From positions 124,001 to 188,000 of the forward strand of contig CAVRIA010000021.1 of the NCBI GenBank assembly GCA_963721115.1: a stretch of 64,000 nucleotides of DNA, written 5' to 3'. Both the position numbers and the translations under genes were made by a program. Each line of letters starts with the position of its first letter. The stretch's first letter is position 1. The stretch comes from CAVRIA01 sp963721115 (GTDB lineage Bacteria; Desulfobacterota; Binatia; HRBIN30; CADEER01). Shown here piece after piece: positions 1 to 9,112 of this stretch. The notes beneath the pieces were generated by a model. The model made no database searches. It saw only the letters and a program-made list of their open reading frames with translations, and was not told the DNA's origin.

Positions 1-108
1 ATCTCCCTTGCAGGTCGGACTGCACTGCGCGCGGGCGGGGCCGGCGGCACACAACCCCATCGCCGCCACCAGGATCACCACGGTCGTCACGAGCGAGCTT
101 CGCTTCAT
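1..108 (-). CDS. Secreted protein, N-terminal fragment (runs off window)
   Basis: Only the first 36 codons lie in the window; the rest is beyond base 1. The translation starts MKRSSLVTTVVILVAAMG and has a positively charged start, a hydrophobic core and an Ala-rich cleavage site (AGPARA|QC), so it is a typical Sec signal peptide. A GGAGGA ribosome-binding site lies 7-8 bases before the ATG at 108. The mature part begins QCSPTCKGD and has two cysteines. The family cannot be identified from so little sequence. It is transcribed away from oxyR's 3' end, in the same direction. Confidence 0.6.
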   Translation of the reverse strand, partial: MKRSSLVTTVVILVAAMGLCAAGPARAQCSPTCKGD

Positions 109-196
109 CACCGTGTCCTCCTGACGTGCCGCATGGCGAGTTCGGCGGAGCAAGTCAATAGCCGTCCATCCATCCGGCTTTCGCCGGCGCCGCCGC

Positions 197-1121
197 TCAC
201 TCCCGTTTGCGGGCCGGTCTGCGGGAGCGCCGTGCGACAGGCGGAGCAAAGCTCGCGGCCAACGTGGCGAACTCCTCGGCGCGCGGCGAGGTCGGGCGCC
301 ACGCGAAGCCGATGGTGCGCGTCGGGATCGGTCGACGGAAGGGGACCAGGGCGAGGGCCGCTCGCTGCGCCTCCACGGCAACGGCGAGCTGCGGCAGCAA
401 CGTCAGCCCCTCGCCGCCCGCTACCATCTGCACCAGCGTGGACAGACTGCCGGCCCGGAAGTCACCCACCTCCTGCAGGCCGGCCGCACTGCAGATCGAC
501 AGCGCCTGATCGCGCAAGCAGTGTCCGTCCTCCAGCAGGAGTACCTGGTTGCCGTGCAGATCGGCTTCGCCGAGGCTCTTGCGCCGCGCCAGCGGGTGGC
601 CGGCGGGAAGCGCGACGACGAAGGGGTCGTCGAACAGCGGCAGCGTGGCCAGGCCGTCGAGAGGGGCATCGAGGGAGAGCAGCAGGAGGTCGAGCTCCCC
701 GCGGCGCGCCGCGTCCGACGAGCTCGACCGTGGTCGCTTCGTGAAGGCGAACCCGCAGCTGCGGGTGGCACCGGCGCACCCTGGGCAGAACGCCCGGCAG
801 CAGGTAAGGGGCGACGGTGGGGATGACGCCGAGACGCAGCAGCCCGCAGAGCGGCCGGTTGAGGCTGCGCGCGACGTCCTTGAGGGCGCGCACCTCCTCC
901 AGAATGCGCTCGGCGCGGTTCACCAGCTGCTGCCCGGCCGTGGTGATCAATACCTTGCGCCGGTCGCGCTCGAAGAGACGGACCTCCAGCTGCGCCTCGA
1001 GCTGCTGCAGCTGCAGGCTCAGGCCCGGCTGCGTCACGTGGCAGGCGGCGGCGGCGGCGCGGAAGTTCCGCTGCGCGGCGACCGCAACGGCGTACTCGAG
1101 CTGGCGCAGCGTGATCTCCAT
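197..1121 (-). CDS. oxyR: OxyR, LysR-type hydrogen-peroxide sensor (one frameshift)
   Basis: LysR-family activator of peroxide-defence genes. The N-terminal helix-turn-helix is clear (MEITLRQLEYAVAVAAQRNF, then HVTQPGLSLQLQQLE). The C-terminal effector domain carries GHCLRDQALSIC, which matches the two redox-active cysteines of E. coli OxyR (C199 and C208, same nine-residue spacing), followed by a conserved FRAGSLSTLVQMV and GLTLLP. In OxyR these cysteines form the disulfide that switches the protein on. The frame breaks near base 715: removing one G from the minus-strand GTCGGACG restores ELVDAARRGELDLLLL, so a one-base insertion is likely, and I treat it as a probable sequence error. It is divergent from the catalase gene, its usual target. 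About 307 residues once repaired, normal for the family. Confidence 0.88.
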
Positions 1122-1235
1122 GCCGAGGAGATTATCACAGAGACAAGTATTATCAATTTTGTAAATCAGCCGCGAGCGGCTATGACTTCTTCTCGTACTC
1201 GCCGATGACGGCGAGGAACGGAAAGGAGATACGAA
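1122..1235. promoter_or_regulatory. Divergent oxyR-catalase control region
   Basis: The 114 bases between the two divergent start codons hold an AT-rich island (about 1128-1168) unlike the GC-rich surroundings. It has two direct copies of ATTATCA (1131-1137 and 1149-1155), 18 bases apart and so on nearly the same helix face. They are candidate OxyR/LysR contact sites and promoter elements for both genes. The catalase gene has a strong AAAGGAG ribosome-binding site just before its ATG. The operator role is inferred from position only. Confidence 0.45.
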
Positions 1236-2699
1236 ATGGCCAAGACGACGCTTCGCACCGAGTCCGGCGCGCCGGTCGCCGACAATCAGAGCTCGCAGAC
1301 GGCCGGTCCGCGGGGGCCGATCGTTCTGCAGGACCAGCACCTCCTCGAGAAGCTGGCACGCTTCAACCGGGAGCGCATTCCCGAGCGCGTGGTGCACGCG
1401 GTGGGCTCGGGGGCGCATGGCACCTTCGAGGTCACCAGCGCGGACGTGCCGCGTTGGACCCGCATGCGCATGATGAGCGAGGTGGGGAAGCGGACCGAAG
1501 TGTTCGCGCGCTTCTCGACCGTCGCCGGGTCGAAGGGCGCACCGGACGCGGTACGCGATCCGCGCGGCTTCGCGGTCAAGTTCTACACGGAGGACGGCAA
1601 CTGGGATCTCGCCGGCAACAACACGCCCATCTTCTTCCTGCGCGATCCGATCAAGTTCCCCGACTTCATCCACAGCCAGAAGTACGACCCGTACACGAAC
1701 CAGCAGGAGCCGGAGAACGTGTGGGACTTCTTCTCGTTGAGCCCGGAGACGACGCACCAGTTCACGTGGCTGTTCGGCGATCGCGGCATCCCCGCTTCGT
1801 ACCGGCACATGGACGGCTTCGGGTCGCACACGTTCCAGTGGGTGAACGCCGCCGGCGAGCGCTTCTGGGTCAAGTTCCACTTCAAGACCGACCAGGGCAT
1901 CCGTTGCCTGACGAGCGAGGAGGCGGCGCGCGCCGCCGGCGCCAATCCGCAGCACCACCAGCAGGATCTGGTGGAGGCGATCGATCGCGGCGAGTTTCCG
2001 TCCTGGACGCTCAAGGTGCAGATCATGCCCGAGGCCGACGCCGCCACCTATCGCTTCAACCCCTTCGACCTCACCAAGGTGTGGCCGTACGCCGACTACC
2101 CGTTGATCGAGATCGGCAAGCTGGTGCTCGATCGCAACCCGGAGAACTACTTCGCCGACGTCGAGCAGGCCGCCTTCGACCCGGGCAACTTCGTGCCGGG
2201 CGTCGGCCCGTCACCGGACAAGATGCTGCAGGCGAGGCTCTTCGCGTACGGGGACGCCCATCGCTACCGCCTCGGCGTCAACCATACGCGCCTGCCGGTC
2301 AACGCGCCACGCGGCGTCGCCGGCGGCGCGACCAACTACGGCCGCGACGGCGGCATGCGCTTCGACGGCAACGGCGGCCGGAGCAAGAACTACGAGCCCA
2401 ACAGCTTCGACGGCCCGCGGCAGACCGACGCGCCGCTCTACGGCGGGCTGGAAGGCGACGGCATCTCCGGCACCTACGCCGCGGAGCGGCACGCCGAGGA
2501 CGACGACTTCGTGCAGGCGGGGGCCCTCTATCGATTGATGAGCGAGGAGGAAAAGGTGCGCCTGGTGAACAACATCGCGGACAGCCTGTCCCAGGTTCGC
2601 CGGGACGACATCGTGACGCGCTCCATCGAGAATTTCCGCAGGGCGGACGCCGACTACGGCAGCCGCGTGGCCGCGGCCGTCAAGGCGCGGCGGGGTTGA
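1236..2699 (+). CDS. katA: Haem catalase (clade 3, small subunit)
   Basis: Breaks hydrogen peroxide down to water and oxygen in the cytoplasm. The 487 residues match the usual length of small-subunit clade 3 catalases. Visible active-site parts: the distal His in RVVHAVGSGAHG (His54), the Asn in DLAGNNTPIFF (about residue 127), and the haem-ligand Tyr in RLFAYGDAHRYRLG (Tyr338). The FSTVAGSKG and RDPRGFAVKFYTEDGNWD motifs are also intact. The start at 1236 is supported by AAAGGAG at the right spacing. It is divergent from oxyR, which fits peroxide-induced expression. A strong hairpin follows the stop. Confidence 0.96.
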   Translation: MAKTTLRTESGAPVADNQSSQTAGPRGPIVLQDQHLLEKLARFNRERIPERVVHAVGSGAHGTFEVTSADVPRWTRMRMMSEVGKRTEVFARFSTVAGSKGAPDAVRDPRGFAVKFYTEDGNWDLAGNNTPIFFLRDPIKFPDFIHSQKYDPYTNQQEPENVWDFFSLSPETTHQFTWLFGDRGIPASYRHMDGFGSHTFQWVNAAGERFWVKFHFKTDQGIRCLTSEEAARAAGANPQHHQQDLVEAIDRGEFPSWTLKVQIMPEADAATYRFNPFDLTKVWPYADYPLIEIGKLVLDRNPENYFADVEQAAFDPGNFVPGVGPSPDKMLQARLFAYGDAHRYRLGVNHTRLPVNAPRGVAGGATNYGRDGGMRFDGNGGRSKNYEPNSFDGPRQTDAPLYGGLEGDGISGTYAAERHAEDDDFVQAGALYRLMSEEEKVRLVNNIADSLSQVRRDDIVTRSIENFRRADADYGSRVAAAVKARRG

Positions 2700-2720
2700 G
2701 CTCCAGCTAAGCTAGACTAC

Positions 2721-2751
2721 GGGGGCGGGACCATTCTTCGGTCCCGCCCCC
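2721..2751 (+). terminator. Strong hairpin after the catalase gene
   Basis: A perfect 12-bp inverted repeat (GGGGGCGGGACC / GGTCCCGCCCCC) with a 7-base loop starts 21 bases after the catalase stop. There is no clear T tract, so it may end transcription weakly or protect the 3' end of the message. It separates katA from the next same-strand gene. Confidence 0.7.
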
Positions 2752-2815
2752 TACGCGTTCGGCGGTATTCCCTGTGGCCGTGGCCTTGGGGTATATCGAG
2801 CCCAAAGGGTGCGTG

Positions 2816-3328
2816 ATGTCGATGATGCTACGGAATTTGCTGGCGATCCTGCTTTTGCCCTTCGTCGTCGCTGTCGTCGTGCCGTGTTGGCTCCTCGGCA
2901 GTGCTGTTCCCGGATATACGCGATGGGCGAGCGCGCTGCCGGCGGTGTGGGCGTTGCGCTCGGTTGGTCTTGCGCTTCTCGTCGTCGGACTTCTGCTCTT
3001 CGGCTCCTGCGTGATTCTGTTCGCCAGAGTCGGGCGGGGAACTCTGGCCCCCTGGGACCCGACCCGCAAGCTGGTCGCCGTGGGGCCGTATCGGTTCGTC
3101 CGAAATCCGATGATCAGTGGAGTTCTGATGCTGTTGGCGGCCGAGGCATTGCTCTTGGGTTCATGGGTGATCGGCATCTGGGGGTGCGCCTTCGTGCTGA
3201 TCAACCACGTCTACTTCGTTCTGTCGGAGGAGCCGGGCCTGGAGAGGCGATTCGGGGAGAGCTACCGCGTCTACAAGAGGAATGTACCGCGCTGGATCCC
3301 CCGAGTCAGACCATGGTCGGAGGAATGA
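2816..3328 (+). CDS. Isoprenylcysteine methyltransferase / PEMT-like membrane protein
   Basis: A small integral membrane protein (about 170 residues) with roughly four hydrophobic segments. The C-terminal half has the signature of the ICMT/phospholipid N-methyltransferase superfamily: VGPYRFVRNPMISG, then two helices, then EEPGLERRFGESYRVYKRNVPRWIP, where SAM and the substrate bind in known members. The substrate is unknown: small alkyl or lipid methylation is typical of bacterial members. I chose the ATG at 2816 (AAAGGG a few bases upstream) over one 42 bases earlier, because the hydrophobic N-terminus begins right after it. It stands alone between two convergent or divergent units. Confidence 0.7.
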   Translation: MSMMLRNLLAILLLPFVVAVVVPCWLLGSAVPGYTRWASALPAVWALRSVGLALLVVGLLLFGSCVILFARVGRGTLAPWDPTRKLVAVGPYRFVRNPMISGVLMLLAAEALLLGSWVIGIWGCAFVLINHVYFVLSEEPGLERRFGESYRVYKRNVPRWIPRVRPWSEE

Positions 3329-3484
3329 GGCGGGCGATCGGACGAGAAGAGAGGATCGCAGCTCGTGTTGCCGACCCCGGTGGCCGACGTTTCCACTACG
3401 GAAGGTTTCACGGCGTGGTCCCGATCGCCCGGTCGGGCAACGAGCTGAAGCGCTGCGGTTGCGGCGCGGTCCGAGCCCACGCCC

Positions 3485-4507
3485 TCATCGCTGCGGCAGG
3501 CCGACGCGGATTCGTTCCGAGAAGTCGGGTCCCAGTCCGCCGCTCTTCGCCCGCTCGGTGATGTCGCTGCGCCGCCGCAGCTCCGCGAAGGGCAGGCTGG
3601 TGTCGATCGTGCCGCGCTCGTAGCCGAGCTCGTCGAGGTAGCCGTTGGCGAGCAGTCGCCAGTCCCACGGCCGGCCCGGCGATACGTTCTGCACGTGGTA
3701 GCGGATGGCGGTGGTACAGTTGTGCGTCAGGGCGTTGTACCAGCGCGGGTGCTCGGCGAGCTGGTTGATCTCGCGCAAGTAGTCGAGCAGGATCGCGCGC
3801 GCCGCGGCGGGCTTGGCCTTGGTGCGGTAGAGGAAGACGCGCTCGCCCCGGTAGTTGGTCCGCAACCCGACCACATCGCGCTCGTCCGCGACCACGTAGT
3901 AGACCTCGTACTGGCGGAAGAAGCCGCGCACGGCGGAGTACGACTCGCCGCGCTCCTTGCGCGTCTCGATCGAGATCGCGAGATGCCGGCCGTCGGCGAA
4001 CTCCCAGCTGGCGATCGTGTGCGCGATCAGCGTCGGTCCCCAGAACGACAGGAAGAGGTCGACGCCGCGCAGCTGGTCGAGGTCGTACGTGCGGGTCTCC
4101 CAGTGGGGATCGTAGTCGTTCTCGCTGCGGTAGACGAAGTTGCGCACGTTTTCGATCGTGACGCGATCGCCGTCGATGGTCGCGCGCGGCAGGCGGGCGA
4201 CGTCCGGCATCCAGTCGCGATCGTTGCTCGGCGCGATCCGACTCCACCAGACGACGACGAGGAGGAGCGGCAACGCGGCGGCGAGCAGGCCGCGGTGGAA
4301 CGGGCGCACCAGTGCCGGCAGCGCGAGAGAGGAGACGGCGAAGACCGCGCCGAGCGCACCCGCGGCGAGGCGGGAGGTGGGGCCGTCGAACCACAGGGCG
4401 AGCACTCCCCAGCCGATTCCGATGAGCAGCAGCGGCCAGCCGACCAGCTTCAGGAGGAGACCCGCGGCGCGGCTCATTCCCGATCGTATGGGTTGCACGC
4501 GCTTCAA
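3485..4507 (-). CDS. DUF4105 membrane-anchored protein
   Basis: About 340 residues with two or three N-terminal hydrophobic segments (to about residue 90), then a soluble, probably periplasmic domain of the DUF4105 family. The domain contains THNCTTAIRYH near residue 275, whose Cys is the presumed nucleophile in this papain/NlpC-like family, plus TRTYDLDQLRGVDLFLSFWGP and a conserved basic YRTKAKP stretch. Function is not established; family members are predicted cysteine hydrolases or acyl/peptidyl transferases. Translation probably starts at the TTG at 4507, which overlaps the stop of the upstream lipase gene (TTGA), suggesting coupling; an ATG at 4477 is an alternative. It is the last gene of a three-gene minus-strand run with another DUF4105 gene. 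Confidence 0.75.
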   Translation of the reverse strand: MKRVQPIRSGMSRAAGLLLKLVGWPLLLIGIGWGVLALWFDGPTSRLAAGALGAVFAVSSLALPALVRPFHRGLLAAALPLLLVVVWWSRIAPSNDRDWMPDVARLPRATIDGDRVTIENVRNFVYRSENDYDPHWETRTYDLDQLRGVDLFLSFWGPTLIAHTIASWEFADGRHLAISIETRKERGESYSAVRGFFRQYEVYYVVADERDVVGLRTNYRGERVFLYRTKAKPAAARAILLDYLREINQLAEHPRWYNALTHNCTTAIRYHVQNVSPGRPWDWRLLANGYLDELGYERGTIDTSLPFAELRRRSDITERAKSGGLGPDFSERIRVGLPQR

Positions 4508-6408
4508 TGGGTGACCGGGGACTGGTCGGGCTGGCGCGCGACTTCGCCGGGGACGACGGCCGGACCGATCCCGGCGTGCTCATAGAGGATGCGCCGCACC
4601 TCTTCGATCGCCTGCGGGTTCGCCTGCACCGAGTGGCCGGAGCGCACTACCAGCTCCGACTCGACGCCGTCGATGTGGGCGCTGCGGTACTTCACCACGC
4701 CGTCGTCGCCCTCTTCGATCGGACCGCCGCCCTGCACCGGGATGATCGAATGGGCGATGACGCCCGGCGCGATCGGCAGCGAGGCCAGCGTGCGCAGGAA
4801 CGGCGTCGACCAGTCCATGTTGTCGATCGCGGTCGGCATGTGGAGGGCCGTCCTGGCCGCTTGCCCGGGCTGCAGCTGGACCAGCTCCGCGGTCACCTTG
4901 GTCACGGTGGCGGGCAGGCGGACGAGGCGCCGCGCGATGCGGCCGAGAAAGTTCTCGGCCAGGAAGCTGCCGCGGTGCGGCGTGGAGATGAAGACGACTC
5001 GCTTCACCATCGGCAGCGGCTCGATGAACAGCGAGCGGCGCACGAGATCGCGCGTCTTCGGGGAAAGGTCCGCCTCCTCGAACGGGACCGTGCTGATGCT
5101 GTTCCAGAACTTGCTGCCGCTGTTGATCACGGTCATCTTGGTCAGCAGACCGCCCTGGCTGTGGCCGATCACCACCATCCGCCGCAGGGCCTCGTCCGTT
5201 CCGTCGGGATCGAGATCGCGCACGGCCTCCTGGATGCCCTCGCGCAGGTGCATGGCGGACAGCGCGATCGGGTTGCCGCTGTTGTAGATGAAGAACCAGA
5301 GCTGGTAGTGATTGGCGATCTCCGGGTCGCCGAGCAGCTCGTTCGCCATCTCCGCCCAGCGCGCCGGGCTCGACGCGGTGCCGTGCACGAAGACGACCGG
5401 GATGCGGCCCGGCCGATAGGGCTGCAGCATGAAGAGCCCGCCTTCCTTCGCGCCGCTGAAGCCGAAGTCGCCGCGCCGGAAGCCCGCGATCTCGAAATCC
5501 CACAGCGAAGAACCCTCGAGTCGATAGGCGAGCGACGTAGAGGTCTCGGAAGTGAGCGGCACGCTGTACGGCCCGATCTGTACGACGGGGACGGTGTCGG
5601 CGTCGTAGAGCTCGATCTGCCCCTTGATGGCCCTGGCGCTGAGCCCGCGGCGCGGGTCGTCGAAGCGCACGAGGGCCGTGACCGGCACCTTGGCGTGCTC
5701 CGGCAGCCAGCGGTTGGCACCCTCGCCGCCGTGTCGCACCGTTTCGGCGACCAGCGCGGCGCCGAGGCCCTGCCGGTAGTAGCGGTTGCGCAGGCCGCGC
5801 ACCTCGTAGTCGGCGACCGAGACGAAGTTCTCGAGGCCGAGACCGTCGTAACGGAAACCTTCCGGCTGTACCCCCAGGTCGAGCTCGCCGATCGGCAGTC
5901 GCTCGCGACGCGCGGCGAGACTCACCTCGGTGGTGGCGCCGACGGCGAGGCCCTCGGCGATGGCGCGGTTGTAGATTCCCAGCGCGGTGCGCAGGCGCGG
6001 GTCGAACGGCTCCGGCTCCTTGGCCGGGTTGGGCGGAAACAGGAAGGTGTAGGCATAGACGGCGGCGGTCAGATCGTAGGCCGGGTCGCCGCAATCGCCG
6101 GCGTGGATCAGGGACAGCTCCGCCAGGGCGAACAGGCGATCTCGTTCGTCCGGATGTCCCAGCCCGGATTCGATCTCTGCCAGCGTCCCCTCGGGATCTT
6201 TCGCGAAGCGCTCGGTGAGGCCGAGCCGCTGCAACAGGCGCCGCGTCGCGGCGCTCGGCGCGTGGGTCGACAGAGCGCTGGCGTTGAGCTCGCGGTACAC
6301 CGTCTGCGGGCTCACCTTGCGAACGCCGATCGGCGTCGCGCAGGCCGAGGCCAGCAACGCCGGGAGTACGAGCAGGGCCGGCAACCTCATCCGACGGGTT
6401 CGCGCCAT
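4504..6408 (-). CDS. Alpha/beta-hydrolase lipoprotein (lipase/esterase-like)
   Basis: About 634 residues. The N-terminus is a lipoprotein signal with lipobox LLASAC (Cys23), so the protein should be lipid-anchored. The first 300 residues are a family-specific region I cannot name. The C-terminal half is an alpha/beta hydrolase: VVFVHGTASSPARW is the oxyanion strand and loop, and VIGHSQGG carries the nucleophile Ser417. A downstream VVRSGHSVQ could supply the catalytic His. TPHRGSF is typical of large bacterial lipases. Substrate is probably a lipid or ester. It sits between two DUF4105 genes and may act with them on envelope lipids or lipoproteins. The start at 6408 (MARTRR) is chosen because the signal sequence follows at once; an ATG 54 bases upstream is possible. 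Confidence 0.8.
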   Translation of the reverse strand: MARTRRMRLPALLVLPALLASACATPIGVRKVSPQTVYRELNASALSTHAPSAATRRLLQRLGLTERFAKDPEGTLAEIESGLGHPDERDRLFALAELSLIHAGDCGDPAYDLTAAVYAYTFLFPPNPAKEPEPFDPRLRTALGIYNRAIAEGLAVGATTEVSLAARRERLPIGELDLGVQPEGFRYDGLGLENFVSVADYEVRGLRNRYYRQGLGAALVAETVRHGGEGANRWLPEHAKVPVTALVRFDDPRRGLSARAIKGQIELYDADTVPVVQIGPYSVPLTSETSTSLAYRLEGSSLWDFEIAGFRRGDFGFSGAKEGGLFMLQPYRPGRIPVVFVHGTASSPARWAEMANELLGDPEIANHYQLWFFIYNSGNPIALSAMHLREGIQEAVRDLDPDGTDEALRRMVVIGHSQGGLLTKMTVINSGSKFWNSISTVPFEEADLSPKTRDLVRRSLFIEPLPMVKRVVFISTPHRGSFLAENFLGRIARRLVRLPATVTKVTAELVQLQPGQAARTALHMPTAIDNMDWSTPFLRTLASLPIAPGVIAHSIIPVQGGGPIEEGDDGVVKYRSAHIDGVESELVVRSGHSVQANPQAIEEVRRILYEHAGIGPAVVPGEVARQPDQSPVTH

Positions 6409-6439
6409 GGGGCGACTGTGCCTTGGCAGCCCTTCTCTG

Positions 6440-8445
6440 TCATGCAGCTGACTCCCATACACGTCGCGTCTTCATCCTTCCAGCCGCAGAGAGTTGCGCC
6501 CGTGGCTCCCCCCTCTGCTTGCGCCTTCTAACCCAAGACCGCGGCAGGATCGGTATGGATCCTTTGCGCAAGTTGACGAAGCCGAGCTCCGGTAGGCTGA
6601 ACAGGGCACCGCGCAGCGACGAGACGAGCAGCTCGCCGCCGTCGATCGGGATCCAGGCCAGGCCGGCGACGGCCGCCGCGGCCTCCGAGGCCAGGTTGAG
6701 TGCGCCGTACAGAGGGCGCGGCAGGAAGACGTCGTCGGTGAACAGGAGAAACAGCCCGTCGCGCGGACCGGGGTGGTAGAGCGTCGAGGTCAGCGTGTTG
6801 CACTCGCGCAGGTAGGCCTTCACTCCGCCCTCGCTCGTCTCCAGACGGCGCAGCTGGGTGAGGCGGTACGAGGTTCGCCGCTCGCGCTCGACGTGCCGGT
6901 AACGGCGCTGTACCGCCGCGGCCGACACCACGGGAATGAAGTTCAGGCCGCCTCGTCCGTCGACCCATCCTCCCAGCGCCCGCCGGGAAGCGCGGCGTCG
7001 AGCGTCGGCCGGGAGCCCGTCGCCGCCCGCCAGCGCCGCGTCGATGGTGGCGAAGATCTCGGTTGCGCAGTTGTGGCGCACGAGGTCGTAGGGGTACAGC
7101 TCGCCCAGGCGCTCCTTCACCGTGTCTCCTGGACGCGCGCCGCGGCGAGCGCCCCGGCCACTCGCGCCGGCGCCGGGTGCGGAATCGGCCAGCCGGAATG
7201 AAACTCCGCCTGTCGCGACGGCAGCAGCCGCGGCGGGTGCTGGCGCACCGTTCCGTTCGCGGCGCGCAACGCGCCGTCGAGCTCGAGGTAGAGATTGGTT
7301 GCCACCTCGAGGCGGCTCCACTCGGCCTCGCCTTGCAGTTCCGGTCGGATGGCGGCGGTTCGCGCCTCGCGCGCATCGCGAAGCCGTTCGTCGCGCAGCG
7401 CCAGTAGGGCGGCGCGCTGCGACTCCACATCTCCGATTCGAACCGTATCGGCGTCGGTCGCAAACGTGTCGACGACGATCAGCCGGCCGGAGTCCAGCGA
7501 ACGCTCGAAGGCGACCAGCCGCGCCATGCCGATCAGCAGCGGCTCGCCCCAGTCGGGGCGGCGCGAGTCGAGAAGGCGCGGCAGGGCATTCTCCAGGGCC
7601 GAAGAGCGCGCGGCGAGCGCGTCGCGCTCCGCCGCGCTCAGCGCCAGCTGCGGATCCGTCCCGCTGCGAAATGCCGCGGAGCAGGGCGGCAGATCGCTGC
7701 GCAGGACGTCCACGGCGAGCCAGTCGAGCAGCAGCTCGCGGTAGCGGTCGGCCAATCCCGCGCCGCCGGTGGCCAGCAGGTCCCGCTCGACGGGCGCGAC
7801 CGTTCGCGGCTCCGGTTGCAATGCCTCCACGGCTGCGCGCAGCCGCGCGGCGCGGCGGTCGAGAAAACCGGCGCCGCGCTTTGCGAGGATGCCGTCGCGA
7901 AGGCGCGCCAGCGCGGGTGATGCAACGGCGCCTCGCTCGTCTCCTTCGCAACCGAAGTAGCCCCCTCCACTCAGCCGGATTCCCGTCGCCGGCCAGCCTG
8001 CGGCAAAGGCTGCGTCGGAGCACTGATCATCGTGCAGCAGCGCGAGCAGGGCACGGTCCCGCGCGAGCGACTCGAGCAGCTCGAAGTGACTCGTCTGGGC
8101 GAGGTAGCGGCGCTCGAACTCGTCCCGCAGCGCCGCCAGGGAGGTGTCGTCGGCAGAGACGCGGCTCGCCACGATGCTTCGGTTGCCGAGCCCGCGATAC
8201 GTATAGTCGAAGGACTCCGCGGTTTCCCGCACCATGCGGATGAGATCCGGATCGAGGTGCTGCAAGTGGTACACCGTGTCACCGAAGGCGATCGCGCTGT
8301 GCCCGCCGCTCGACTCGCCGGTGTCGGGCTCGATGTACAGGTAATCGAAGGATCCGCCGGCGTCGCGGCCCGAGGCCGGCATTGCGGACAGCGCGACGCC
8401 GGCGGCGATCAGTACAGCGAGGCGTCGCACCGAGCGCTGGAACAC
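6440..8445 (-). CDS. Second DUF4105 family protein, secreted (one frameshift)
   Basis: The two halves are in different frames, joined near 7121 where the minus strand reads GAGACACGGTGAAG; removing two bases (AC) restores VQETVKERLGELYPYDL. The N-terminal half has a signal peptide ending about PASGRDA and an early motif GGHSAIAFGDTVYHLQHLDPD. The C-terminal half has YDLVRHNCATEIFATIDAAL, the same HNC motif as the first DUF4105 protein, with a Cys nucleophile expected. Repaired length is near 670 residues. No ATG lies at the right place; I take the GTG at 8445, while the longer frame runs into the repeat upstream. The rebuilt protein seems conserved, so the break is more likely an error than decay. 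Function unknown. Confidence 0.65.
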
Positions 8446-8456
8446 GGGAGCACTAA

Positions 8457-8660
8457 CCTTTGATCGGACAGAAATCCTCACCACGAAGAACACGAAGAGC
8501 ACGAAGGCCACGGAGGCACAAGAAACAGAAGGGAATAGACCGATCCAGATCTGAACCGCATCAGCGGTGACCTTCCATACGATCGGCTTTTCAAGCTCTT
8601 CTTCGTGCTCTTCGTCCTCTTCGCGTCCTTCGTGCTGAAATCTTTTGTCCGATCAAGGCT
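8457..8660. repeat. CACGAAG palindromic repeat, copy 1
   Basis: A long imperfect inverted repeat fills the gap between two minus-strand genes. The left arm reads TTGATCGGACAGAAATCC then CACCACGAAGAACACGAAGA; the right arm (about 8600-8660) read in reverse starts TTGATCGGACAAAAGATTTC then AGCACGAAGGACGCGAAG. The two arms are about 50-60 bases and can form a long hairpin. Related palindromes occur at 13675-13845 and 24593-24862, and a half copy at 57516. No gene is visible inside. Confidence 0.75.
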
Positions 8661-9087
8661 ATTGCGTCGACTCGTAGCCCTGTTGGACCCAGTTCGACTC
8701 GGTCTCGGTCGCTCCGAGGCCGTGCTTGAAGGCGTCGACCTCGACTTGCTTGGCGCCGGCCTTGCCCAACCCTTCGCCGACGCCGCGGAAGGTCTGCTCG
8801 TCCGATTCCCAGTCCGAGACGCCGTGTTTTGCCGCCAGCTCGCCGATTCTGTAGCGCAGCTCCTTGGGATCGCCATTCGACTTGTAATACGCCGCCACGT
8901 AATCGCGCACGTCCTCGCGATACGCCTCTCCCTTGCTGCTGCTCTTGGAAAGCGAGGCGATCGGGCTCGAGACGATCTTGGACGAGCTCTTCGAGCTCGC
9001 CGAGAACGAGCCGCAACCGAGCAACAACACCAGAGACAACCCGCAGGGGATTGCCAGACCCGCGCAACTGCCGATTAGATGACGCAT
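8659..9087 (-). CDS. Small putative lipoprotein
   Basis: 142 residues from the ATG at 9087, which has a good GGAGGAGAAC ribosome-binding site. The lipobox LVLLLGC is followed by a Ser/Lys-rich linker (about residues 28-50) and a helical domain with YREDVRDYVAAYYKSNGD, RIGELAAKHGVSDWESDEQT and GVGEGLGKAGAKQ. This matches a family of short 'putative lipoproteins' seen in Geobacter-like and other environmental bacteria, whose function is unknown. Its stop codon abuts the palindromic repeat at 8457-8660. Confidence 0.75.
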   Translation of the reverse strand: MRHLIGSCAGLAIPCGLSLVLLLGCGSFSASSKSSSKIVSSPIASLSKSSSKGEAYREDVRDYVAAYYKSNGDPKELRYRIGELAAKHGVSDWESDEQTFRGVGEGLGKAGAKQVEVDAFKHGLGATETESNWVQQGYESTQ

Positions 9088-9112
9088 CTCGGTTCTCCTC
9101 CGTGCTTGGTTC

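Noticed and set aside
705..725. Programmed frameshift in oxyR
   Set aside because: No slippery heptamer or downstream structure is evident, and many unrelated genes here have similar one-base changes.
462..1958. A 498-codon minus-strand frame spanning oxyR and the start of the catalase gene
   Set aside because: Its first half is antisense to the catalase gene. The OxyR protein starts at 1121, and the upstream region is not protein-like.
8457..8660. Insertion sequence between the inverted arms
   Set aside because: The centre is under 100 bases with no transposase; the arms are low-complexity CACGAAG units rather than discrete termini.
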